The position numbers and the translations under genes were made by a program. From the NCBI GenBank assembly GCA_013140955.1, contig JABFRY010000457.1:1-5718 (forward strand): a stretch of 5,718 nt of DNA, in the 5' to 3' direction. This DNA is from Acidobacteriota bacterium. GTDB taxonomy: Bacteria; Acidobacteriota; Vicinamibacteria; Vicinamibacterales; UBA2999. The notes below the pieces were generated by a model. That model had not been told where the DNA came from. It worked only from the letters and a program-made list of their open reading frames with translations, and ran no database searches. This document shows positions 1 to 5,546 of this stretch, in pieces. The stretch's first letter is position 1; each line of letters begins with the position of its first letter.

Positions 1-875
1 CCGCAGCCGCGGGCGCCACGCGGGTGGTCTTCCTCGGCACCGGCACGCCCCTGCCCGATCCCGATCGCGCCGGTGCAGGCACGGCCATCGTCGTGAACGG
101 GCGCTCGTATCTCTTCGACGCGGGCCCGGGCATCGTCCGCCGCGCGAGCGCCGCGGCGCGCATGGGCGTGGCGGGCCTGGACGCCGTCGACCTTCGGATC
201 GTCTTTCTCACACACCTGCACTCCGACCACACGATGGGCCTGCCCGATCTGATCCTCACGCCATGGGTCATGGGTCGCCAGGTGCCGCTCGATGTCTACG
301 GGCCGGCCGGCGTGCGCCGGATGACCGACGGCATCATGGCCGCCTGGGCGGAAGACATCGATCACCGGCTCCACGATCTGCAGCCGTCACCTCCCGAGGG
401 ATACCGGGTCACCGTACACGAGGTGGAGGCCGGCGTCGTGTATACGGATGAGAACGTCACCGTCACGGCGATTCCCGTCCTGCACGGCGCCTGGACGGCT
501 TTCGGCTACCGCATCCAGACGCCGGACAAAGTCGTGGTCATCTCGGGAGACGCGCGGCCGACGCCCGCGCTCGTCGAGGCCTGCAACGGCTGCGACATCC
601 TCATTCACGAGGTGTACACGGAGGGCTCCACCGCCAGGGTCACGCCCGACTGGCGCGCGTATCGCGAGGCGTACCACACCTCCACGCGTGAGCTGGCGGA
701 GATCGCCACCCGGGCCAGGCCCACGCTGCTCGTCCTGCACCATCGCGCCAATCCCGGGTGTGACCAGGTCGGCACCAACTGCGGCGCCTCCGGCTCCGAG
801 GAGGAGGCGCTGGCCGAGATCCGGGGTGCCTACGCCGGACAGGTGGTCGAGGCGCACGATCTCGACGTGTTCTGA
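1..875 (+). CDS. Exported MBL-fold metallo-hydrolase (RNase Z/AtsA-like), 5' partial
   Basis: This is a zinc-dependent hydrolase of the metallo-beta-lactamase fold; its substrate cannot be told from sequence. The frame is open to the left edge (first whole codon at base 3). A GTG at 24 is a possible start, but the Ala-rich residues just before it (AAAGATR) look like the end of a signal peptide, so the true start is probably upstream and the protein periplasmic. Counting from the GTG: the family opening FLGTGTP at 3-9, the metal-binding HLHSDH at 64-69 (H64, H66, D68, H69), then H154 in PVLHG, D176 in SGDAR and H239/H240 near the end as likely remaining ligands. IHEVY at 194-198 is also typical of the RNase Z-like branch. 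A short Cys-bearing loop (C246, C253) lies near the C-terminus. No RNase Z role is claimed, because an exported protein would not process tRNA. The 150 bp after it separate it from the next unit. Confidence 0.9.
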   Translation, partial: AAAGATRVVFLGTGTPLPDPDRAGAGTAIVVNGRSYLFDAGPGIVRRASAAARMGVAGLDAVDLRIVFLTHLHSDHTMGLPDLILTPWVMGRQVPLDVYGPAGVRRMTDGIMAAWAEDIDHRLHDLQPSPPEGYRVTVHEVEAGVVYTDENVTVTAIPVLHGAWTAFGYRIQTPDKVVVISGDARPTPALVEACNGCDILIHEVYTEGSTARVTPDWRAYREAYHTSTRELAEIATRARPTLLVLHHRANPGCDQVGTNCGASGSEEEALAEIRGAYAGQVVEAHDLDVF

Positions 876-898
876 CCCCGCCGCCGTCGCCGTACCGC

Positions 899-933
899 CG
901 GGGCCATCCCCGTTGTAGAATCTGGGGGCTTTT
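899..933 (+). terminator. Possible weak terminator / leader hairpin
   Basis: A 5-bp stem CGGGG (899-903) and CCCCG (908-912) with a 4-base loop follows the hydrolase gene but lacks a T-tract of its own. The same CCCC can instead pair with the G-run at 924-928, which is followed by C and four T (930-933), an intrinsic-terminator-like ending. The two structures exclude each other. Both stems are short, so this is only a candidate. Confidence 0.25.
916..921 (+). promoter_or_regulatory. Possible -10 box for the PEGA/TonB-C unit
   Basis: TAGAAT matches the sigma-70 -10 consensus at 5 of 6 bases and is preceded by TTG. I see no convincing -35 hexamer 16-18 bp upstream. If real, transcription would begin near 928 and leave a leader of about 100 nt before the chosen ATG at 1027. 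Confidence 0.35.
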
Positions 934-1014
934 ACCGTGCCCCGCCAAGACCGGTCCGCCGTCCCGGTCAGTGGCTCGCGTGCGGTCGCCGAATACGGAA
1001 CCCGTTCCAACCCC

Positions 1015-1020
1015 GAGGTG
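1015..1020 (+). promoter_or_regulatory. Ribosome binding site that decides the PEGA gene start
   Basis: GAGGTG lies 6 nt before the ATG at 1027. The alternative in-frame GTG at 937 has no such site and would add 30 low-complexity residues, so the ATG is preferred. Confidence 0.6.
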
Positions 1021-1026
1021 CTCCCC

Positions 1027-2220
1027 ATGCTCTCGCTCGGTGGATGGTTGCGCCAGCCTGCGCCCCCTCCCAAGCCGCCGGAGCTCGTGTCGATCAACGC
1101 GGACGCGCTCTCCGAGTTCCAGTCGGAAGACGATCTGCCGTTCGACGAGAGCAGAACCCCGGCGACGATCACCGCCCTCCGACGCGCTCGCGCGAGCTTC
1201 GAGGGCGGACGGGGCACCCGGGCCGGCCGGGGGACACGCTCCTGGATCACCTACGTCGCCGCCGCCGCGGCGCTCGCCCAGATCCCGGTGGTGGGTCTGT
1301 GGCTCGGCCAGTCCGGCATCGATTACGTCCGTGGCGTCGGCACCGTCCGCATCGATGCGAGCCGGCCGGGCGTGGAGGTCGTGGTCGACGGTGAGGTCAG
1401 GGGACAGACTCCGCTCGAGCTCACGCTGCCCGCGGGCACCCGCCAGATCGAGCTGCGGCAGGGGGGCACGACGCGGTCGGTCGCGCTCCCTGTAGCCCGG
1501 GGTGAGAGCACGGGCCGGTTCTTCGAATTCGAGGACGAGCCCGTGGCGGCCGCGGCGCCGGCCGCCCGGCTGGGTACCCTGGCCATCGACACCACGCCGG
1601 CCGGTGTGCCGGTCCTGGTCGACGGCGTGGAGCGTGGGGTCTCGCCGCTGTCGCTCGGTGACGTGCCCGCCGGGTCCCACACGGTGGCGGTGCGCTTCCG
1701 CACGGGCCTCGTAGAGCGGCCGATCGAGATTGAATCTGGCGCGACCGCGTCGCTGGTGATGACGATGCCGCGTCTGCCGGGCACGCTGTCGGGATGGGTG
1801 TCGTTCGACACGCCCCTCACGCTGCGCGTCTCGGAGAACGGGGAGTTGCTCGGCACGACCGAAGTCGGTCGGCTGATGCTGCCGGTCGGCGACCACATGC
1901 TCGACCTGGTCAACGAGCAGCTGGGGTATCGAGGCCAGCTCCCCGTGCTGGTGACCGCGGGCCAGACGATCGTGCTGCCCTTCACCCCGCCCGTTGCTCC
2001 GGTATCGATCAACGCCCAGCCATGGGCCGAGGTGTGGATCGACGGGGAGCGCATCGGCGAAACGCCCATCGGGAACCTGTCCCGCACCATCGGGCGGCAC
2101 GAAGTCGTGTTCCGGCATCCGCAGCTCGGCGAACGGCGGGAAAGCCTGCTGGTCACGCTGCGCGAGCCGGCCCGGCTCGCCGTGGACCTGCGGCAGCCGG
2201 GCGGCAGGGCGGGACAGTGA
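1027..2220 (+). CDS. Single-pass membrane protein with about four PEGA repeats
   Basis: A 397-residue protein of unknown specific function. From the ATG: a charged, Pro-rich cytoplasmic-type N-terminus (1-70), one hydrophobic segment at about 72-94, then an all-beta outer region. PEGA repeats are visible at about 105-147 (VVVDGEVRGQTPL), 183-223 (VLVDGVERGVSPL) and 326-369 (VWIDGERIGETPI); a fourth, divergent copy sits at 252-301 and keeps only the GELLGTTE-like turn. PEGA domains are small surface or periplasmic beta modules, often attached to kinases or envelope proteins; no kinase domain is present here. The predicted topology is N-terminus in, repeats in the periplasm. The stop overlaps the next start (GTGA at 2217-2220), so the two genes are probably translated together and may act together. 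An upstream GTG at 937 would give 427 residues; the ATG is favoured by its Shine-Dalgarno site. Confidence 0.88.
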   Translation: MLSLGGWLRQPAPPPKPPELVSINADALSEFQSEDDLPFDESRTPATITALRRARASFEGGRGTRAGRGTRSWITYVAAAAALAQIPVVGLWLGQSGIDYVRGVGTVRIDASRPGVEVVVDGEVRGQTPLELTLPAGTRQIELRQGGTTRSVALPVARGESTGRFFEFEDEPVAAAAPAARLGTLAIDTTPAGVPVLVDGVERGVSPLSLGDVPAGSHTVAVRFRTGLVERPIEIESGATASLVMTMPRLPGTLSGWVSFDTPLTLRVSENGELLGTTEVGRLMLPVGDHMLDLVNEQLGYRGQLPVLVTAGQTIVLPFTPPVAPVSINAQPWAEVWIDGERIGETPIGNLSRTIGRHEVVFRHPQLGERRESLLVTLREPARLAVDLRQPGGRAGQ

Positions 2221-3089
2221 GCCGCGCGGTCCCGGCGCTTCTGGCCCTGCTCCTCGCGGCGGCTGGTGCCGCGGCGCAGACGTCCACCCCACTGGACCAG
2301 GCCAAGGCGCTCTACGCTGAGGCGTCCTATGCCGAGGCGTTGGCCCTGCTGGACCGAAGCGAGTTCCAGAACGGCTTCGAGCAGGTGCACCAGTACCGCG
2401 CCCTGTGTCTGCTGGGTCTCGGACGCTCCGACGAAGCGCTGGCCTCCGTGAAGCTCGCCGTGGCGGCCGACCCGTTTTTCGTGCCGGCGGCCGCGGACGT
2501 ACCGCCCCGCCTCATCGCGATGTTCGACGCGGCGCGTGCCGAACTCCTGCCCGACCGCGCGCGCGAGGTCTTCACCGAGGCCCGCGAACTGTTCCAGGGC
2601 GGAGACCTCGTGCGGGCACGCCCCCGGTTCGAGACCGCGCTGCGCCTGCTCAACGACCCGGTGGTCGAGGACGACGCCGACCTGGCCGACCTCCGGCTGC
2701 TGGTGTCCGGGTTCGTAGACCTGACGAAGTCGGCCGCCGCGATGGAGGCCGAACAGGCCGCGGCAGAAGCGGAGGCGGCTGCGCCCCCGCCCGTGGTCCC
2801 CGCGGCACCACCCGTGGTCCGGCCCGCGGTGCCGATCGAGCAGGACCTGCCCCCGTGGCGGCCACCGAATCGGGAGTTCGCCTCGGTGAGCTTCTCCGGC
2901 GCCATCCGGGTGTTCATCGGTGTGGACGGGCGGGTGACGTCGGCTGCGATGGACCGCCCCGTCCACCCCACCTACGACCCGGCGCTGCTGGCAGCGGCCA
3001 GGTCGTGGCGCTACGAGCCTGCGACACAGGACGGCCGGCCCGTGCCGTCCGAACGCGTGGTGGTCGTCGATCTGCGTCCGAACCAGTAG
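2217..3089 (+). CDS. Secreted TPR-like protein with TonB C-terminal-like domain
   Basis: A 290-residue protein starting at the GTG that overlaps the previous stop; purine-rich AGGGCGGG (2206-2213) precedes it. Residues 1-20 form a signal peptide (Leu/Ala core, likely cleavage at AAA-Q). Helical TPR-like pairs follow at about 25-88 (AKALYAEASYAEALALL, then GRSDEALASVKLAVAADP) and 113-146. Residues 172-205 are an Ala/Glu then Ala/Pro-rich linker. The C-terminal 222-288 matches the TonB C-terminal fold: GVDGRV, YDPALLAAARSWRYEPAT, DGRPVPSERVVVV. In classical TonB this domain contacts outer-membrane transporters and is anchored by an inner-membrane helix. Here a cleavable signal replaces the anchor and no ExbB/ExbD is nearby, so energy transduction is doubtful; a periplasmic adaptor working with the PEGA protein is an inference. 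The domain call is firm, the role is not. Confidence 0.87.
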   Translation: MSRAVPALLALLLAAAGAAAQTSTPLDQAKALYAEASYAEALALLDRSEFQNGFEQVHQYRALCLLGLGRSDEALASVKLAVAADPFFVPAAADVPPRLIAMFDAARAELLPDRAREVFTEARELFQGGDLVRARPRFETALRLLNDPVVEDDADLADLRLLVSGFVDLTKSAAAMEAEQAAAEAEAAAPPPVVPAAPPVVRPAVPIEQDLPPWRPPNREFASVSFSGAIRVFIGVDGRVTSAAMDRPVHPTYDPALLAAARSWRYEPATQDGRPVPSERVVVVDLRPNQ

Positions 3090-3091
3090 CG

Positions 3092-3126
3092 CTCAGCCCT
3101 GAGACTCAGCCCTGAGGCTCAGCCCT
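3092..3126. repeat. 13-bp tandem repeat, 2.7 copies, with internal dyads
   Basis: Units start at 3092, 3105 and 3118 (CTCAGCCCTGAGA, CTCAGCCCTGAGG, then CTCAGCCCT). Each full unit is itself a dyad, CTCAG-CC-CTGAG, so several small alternative hairpins can form on either strand. It fills the 29-bp gap between the convergent TonB-C and MFS genes, and its third copy contains the MFS stop codon (3119-3121). It may serve as a bidirectional terminator, but there is no T-tract. Confidence 0.75.
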
Positions 3127-4342
3127 CGCCCTCGATGTAGTCGAGGTCCTTCGCGTAGGTCTCGGGCAGGCGCTCGAGGGCCAGGAAGGCCACCACGAGC
3201 GTGAGCAGTCCCACCGCAATCGCGCTCCCCTGCACGCCAAGGTAGGCCGTCCCGAACTGGAAGAGCGAGGTGACGAGCACCACCGACCCGCGCACGAAAT
3301 TGGGCACCGTGGTCGTCGCCGTCGCGCGGATGTTGGTGCCGAACTGCTCCGACGCCATGAGCACGAAGAGCGCCCAGTAGCCCGTCGCCACCCCCAGCAT
3401 CAGACACACGGCGTAGAAGACGGTCAGCGACACGCTCGCGGCCACGAAATACACGGCGATGCTGACGGTCGTGGCGATCATGAACGCGCGCACCACGCGC
3501 TTGCGCGTGCGCCAGACCTGGCTGAGCGTCCCGCTGAGGAGGCTGCCGAGCGAGAGCCCCGCGTAGCAGAACATCACAGCCCGGCCCGCCAGGGGGATCT
3601 CGGTCATGCCCATGGCCCTCCCGAACTCGGGCGCGAAGGTCACCAGGATCCCGATGACGTACCAGATCGGGACCCCGATCAGGATGACCGAGATGTAGCG
3701 CCGGCGGCGCTCGGCCGTGCGGAAGAGCATGAGGAAGTCGCCCTTGCGCACCGCCGTGTGTCGTACCTGCTCGAACATCCCGGACTCGGCGACCCCGATG
3801 CGCAGGATGAGCAGCGCGATGCCCATGGCGCCCCCCACGAAGTAGGCAATCCGCCAGTCGAAGAGGTCGCCCACGAGGGCCCCGACCACGGCGCCCAGGA
3901 TGCCAACGGCCGAGACGATCATGGCGCCATAGCCGCGCGCCTCCTTCGTCATCACCTCGCTCACCAGGGTGACGCCCGCGCCCAGTTCGCCCGCGAGGCC
4001 CACCCCCGCGATGAAGCGCCACGCGGCATAGGCGCCGACCGAGTCCACGAGACCATTGGCGATGTTGGCGACCGAGTACATCGCGATGGAGCCGAACAGC
4101 ACCGACAGGCGCCCGCGGCGGTCGCCCAGCACGCCCCAGAGCATCCCGCCCACCAGCATGCCGCCCATCTGCATGTTGAGGAGGAGCACCCCGGTGGCGA
4201 GGAGCTGATCCTCGGGCACGCCGATGCCCAGCAGACTCTGGACGCGCACGACACTGAACAGGATCAGGTCGTAGATGTCCACGAAGTAGCCGAGCGCGGC
4301 GACCAGGACGGCGAGAAAGGACGTGCGTTGGAGCGTGGCCAC
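3119..4342 (-). CDS. Major facilitator superfamily transporter, 12 TM
   Basis: A 407-residue inner-membrane secondary transporter. About twelve hydrophobic segments can be placed, near 8-34, 47-72, 79-97, 103-125, 138-160, 163-182, 216-237, 253-275, 283-303, 306-329, 346-367 and 371-391, with the usual charged central loop at 184-215. The MFS loop 2-3 motif is present as GVLGDRRGRLS (70-80). A motif-B-like RFIAGVGLAGELG (109-121) lies in TM4. TM1 carries two acidic residues in VDIYDLIL (D22, D25), as in metabolite:proton symporters of the sugar/aromatic-acid type; SEQFGTNIRAT (331-341) before TM11 also fits that branch. The substrate is unknown, with organic acids only a guess. It starts at a GTG 2 bp after the stop of the META lipoprotein gene and has no visible Shine-Dalgarno site, so translation probably depends on coupling to that gene. 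The protein is complete and of normal length. Confidence 0.92.
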   Translation of the reverse strand: MATLQRTSFLAVLVAALGYFVDIYDLILFSVVRVQSLLGIGVPEDQLLATGVLLLNMQMGGMLVGGMLWGVLGDRRGRLSVLFGSIAMYSVANIANGLVDSVGAYAAWRFIAGVGLAGELGAGVTLVSEVMTKEARGYGAMIVSAVGILGAVVGALVGDLFDWRIAYFVGGAMGIALLILRIGVAESGMFEQVRHTAVRKGDFLMLFRTAERRRRYISVILIGVPIWYVIGILVTFAPEFGRAMGMTEIPLAGRAVMFCYAGLSLGSLLSGTLSQVWRTRKRVVRAFMIATTVSIAVYFVAASVSLTVFYAVCLMLGVATGYWALFVLMASEQFGTNIRATATTTVPNFVRGSVVLVTSLFQFGTAYLGVQGSAIAVGLLTLVVAFLALERLPETYAKDLDYIEGEG

Positions 4343-4344
4343 CG

Positions 4345-4815
4345 TCAGGGCGCTGCGATCGACGACGCCGAGACCAGGCGGACGCGGGTGCGCCCGGCCT
4401 CGTCGAGCAGCAGGAGCTGCGAGCCTTCCAGGCGGTACGAGGCGACGGCGGAGAGCGCGGTGACGAAGCGAAGCTCCTGGTCCATGATGCTGCCGTCACA
4501 GGCACGCCGCGTGACGCCGGCGGCCCCGATCCGCAGCACGGCCTCGCCGGCCTGCACGGGTGCGGTGTACTGGTTGCAGCCGGTGGAGCCGGCGACGCGC
4601 CCATCGGGCTGGAAGTCCAGCGTGGAGCGCACACGGTCGAGGACCCCCGTGTTGTCGATTTCGACGGCGACCCAGGACGAGCCCTGCAAGGAGGCGGGCG
4701 CGGAGGCCTGGGGCGTGGTCACCGGACGCGGCCGGGCCGGTGCGGCGCATGCGGCGACGGTTGCCGCGCCGAGCAGGACCAGCAGCCAGACAGGTCGGAC
4801 GCTGAACGGTCTCAT
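4345..4815 (-). CDS. META/HslJ-like (DUF306) outer-envelope lipoprotein
   Basis: A 156-residue lipoprotein. The start is the ATG at 4815, because it follows AAGGGGGT and begins a signal peptide (RPFSVRPVW, then a Leu/Ala core) ending in a lipobox, TVAAC, with C23 as the lipidated residue. A longer frame from 4983 would place 56 Arg-rich residues before this and is rejected. The mature part is one META domain: LQGSSWVAVEI at 43-53, LDFQPDGRVAGSTGCNQYTAP at 67-86 (the invariant GCN at 79-81), a second Cys at 106 in TRRACDGS, then MDQELRFVTAL at 111-121 and YRLEGSQLLLLDEAG at 127-141. HslJ of Escherichia coli, from the same family, is an outer-membrane-linked stress protein; a similar role here is inferred. 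C80 and C106 are family-typical. It is the first gene of a two-gene unit with the MFS transporter, an unusual partner. Confidence 0.9.
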   Translation of the reverse strand: MRPFSVRPVWLLVLLGAATVAACAAPARPRPVTTPQASAPASLQGSSWVAVEIDNTGVLDRVRSTLDFQPDGRVAGSTGCNQYTAPVQAGEAVLRIGAAGVTRRACDGSIMDQELRFVTALSAVASYRLEGSQLLLLDEAGRTRVRLVSASSIAAP

Positions 4816-4820
4816 AAAGC

Positions 4821-4828
4821 ACCCCCTT
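4821..4828 (-). promoter_or_regulatory. Ribosome binding site of the META lipoprotein gene
   Basis: On the minus strand AAGGGGGT ends 5 nt before the ATG at 4815 and supports that start over the longer frame. Confidence 0.6.
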
Positions 4829-4871
4829 GACGGCCGACCCGCCCGCCGGGGCGGCGACTCGAGCCGGCGAC

Positions 4872-4912
4872 GATGTCGGGTGGAGGATGTTATCCGGAGA
4901 GGACGTCGGGTG
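4872..4912 (+). repeat. Direct repeat GA(T/C)GTCGGGTG, possible regulator site
   Basis: Two 11-bp copies, 4872-4882 and 4902-4912, differ at one base and start exactly 30 bp apart, about three helical turns, so they would face the same side of the DNA. They lie roughly 90-130 bp upstream of the start expected from the sigma-54 promoter, where activators of that system commonly bind. Function is inferred from position only. Confidence 0.4.
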
Positions 4913-4916
4913 TCTT
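4887..4916 (-). promoter_or_regulatory. Candidate sigma-70-type promoter for the META/MFS operon
   Basis: Reading leftward, AAGACA (4916-4911) and TAACAT (4892-4887) are separated by 18 bp, each matching its consensus at 4 of 6 bases. The leader to the ATG at 4815 would be about 65 nt. The -10 sits inside the small dyad GGAT-GTT-ATCC (4885-4895), and one copy of a repeated octamer (4905-4912) overlaps the spacer and -35, a place where a repressor could act. The match is modest. Confidence 0.35.
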
Positions 4917-4977
4917 CCTGGATTACGCCGCCACAACGGTGAGCCGCCGTGTGGCCCTGACAGGCTGACCTGAGCCG

Positions 4978-4992
4978 TGGCACCCGACTTGC
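4978..4992 (+). promoter_or_regulatory. Sigma-54 (RpoN) -24/-12 promoter for the Rieske gene
   Basis: TGGCAC, 5 bases, TTGC matches the core of the sigma-54 consensus at every conserved position, with GG (4979-4980) and GC (4991-4992) separated by exactly 10 bp as required. Transcription would start near 5003-5005, giving a leader of about 53 nt that contains the Shine-Dalgarno site GGAGG (5043-5047) before the ATG at 5057. Such promoters need an ATP-driven enhancer-binding activator; none is encoded in this window. The outer flank (G before TGGCAC, C after TTGC) is not consensus. Confidence 0.6.
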
Positions 4993-5012
4993 CTATGGCG
5001 CCGCCGTCCCAT

Positions 5013-5043
5013 CAACCGTTCGACCTCGACCCGCATCCGTTCG
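5013..5043 (+). repeat. Short repeat CA(A/T)CCGTTCG in the Rieske leader
   Basis: Two 10-bp copies at 5013-5022 and 5034-5043 start 21 bp apart, and the second runs into the Shine-Dalgarno site. They could be a regulator site or RNA element near translation initiation, or coincidence in GC-rich DNA. Confidence 0.25.
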
Positions 5044-5056
5044 GAGGAACCTCGCC

Positions 5057-5545
5057 ATGCCACATGACACCCTCACACCGGCTGACGACAGCCGGCGCCA
5101 GTTCTGCGCCGCGGCCTGCCGGCTGGCGTCGGTCGCCACGCTGGGTCCCCTGCTCGGGGCCTGTGGCGGCGGCTCGTCCTCGCCCACGGCACCCTCGACA
5201 GGCACGCCCCTGAGCACCGTGGCCGGTAGCGTCAGCGGCCGGACCGTGACGGTCACCATCGACGGCGCCTCGCCGCTCGGTGCCGTCGGTGGTCTGGCAC
5301 AGGTGCGGACGGCGGCGGGCGTGTTCCTGGTGTCTCGCACGGCAGAGGACACGTTCACGGCGCTCACCGCCACCTGCACGCACGAAGCCTGCGAAATCAC
5401 CGGGTTCAGCGGTGCCCGTTTCGTGTGCCCATGCCATGGGTCGCAGTTCAGCGCCGGGGGTGCCGTCCTCAACGGGCCGGCGACGCGTGCGCTGCCCACG
5501 TTCGCCACCGCCTTCTCGGGCGGCGTACTCACGATCGCCATCTGA
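5057..5545 (+). CDS. Tat-exported Rieske [2Fe-2S] lipoprotein
   Basis: A 162-residue electron-transfer protein. The ATG follows GGAGG with 9 nt spacing. The N-terminus has a twin-arginine motif, SRRQFCA (12-18), a weakly hydrophobic stretch, and then a lipobox-like LLGAC with C36, followed by Gly/Ser/Pro-rich linker 37-56. This predicts folding with the cluster in the cytoplasm, Tat export and lipid anchoring. The Rieske domain spans about 60-162. Box 1 is CTHEAC (C107, H109) and box 2 is CPCHGSQF (C124, H127), giving the two-Cys two-His ligand set. C112 and C126 are placed to form the disulfide found in high-potential bc1/b6f-type Rieske proteins, and S129 lies in the usual HGS position. It is shorter than respiratory-complex subunits and no cytochrome b gene is adjacent within the window, so its redox partner is unknown. 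A sigma-54-type promoter precedes it and another ORF follows after one base. Confidence 0.93.
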   Translation: MPHDTLTPADDSRRQFCAAACRLASVATLGPLLGACGGGSSSPTAPSTGTPLSTVAGSVSGRTVTVTIDGASPLGAVGGLAQVRTAAGVFLVSRTAEDTFTALTATCTHEACEITGFSGARFVCPCHGSQFSAGGAVLNGPATRALPTFATAFSGGVLTIAI

Positions 5546-5546
5546 C

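Noticed and set aside
949..956. 8-bp palindrome GACCGGTC
   Set aside because: Short palindromes of this composition are expected by chance in such GC-rich DNA and nothing else supports a site.
937..1026. 30-residue N-terminal extension of the PEGA protein from GTG 937
   Set aside because: No Shine-Dalgarno site, and it would begin about 9 nt after the likely transcription start; kept only as an alternative.
387..1250. Minus-strand open frame of 287 codons
   Set aside because: Antisense to the MBL hydrolase and the start of the PEGA gene, with no motif or ribosome site noticed.
640..2292. Minus-strand open frame of 550 codons
   Set aside because: Arg/His/Gln/Gly-rich composition without any domain, lying opposite the MBL and PEGA genes, which have clear motifs. 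It is a GC-bias shadow.
1323..2966. Minus-strand open frame of 547 codons
   Set aside because: Covers the PEGA and TonB-C genes antisense and shows Arg/Ser-rich low-complexity sequence with no motif.
3093..4634. Minus-strand open frame of 513 codons in another register over the MFS gene
   Set aside because: Gives Arg/His/Gly-rich sequence with no membrane segments, whereas the overlapping MFS frame has twelve segments and family motifs.
3758..4942. Plus-strand open frame of 394 codons opposite the MFS and META genes
   Set aside because: Asp/His/Ala/Gln-rich antisense shadow without recognisable domains.
4957..4962. CTGACA as a -35 box for the Rieske gene
   Set aside because: No -10-like hexamer lies 16-18 bp downstream, and the sigma-54 elements explain the region better.
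4816..4983. 56-residue N-terminal extension of the META lipoprotein from a GTG at 4983
   Set aside because: Arg-rich, crosses the promoter region, and would bury the lipoprotein signal peptide that begins at 4815 behind a good ribosome site.
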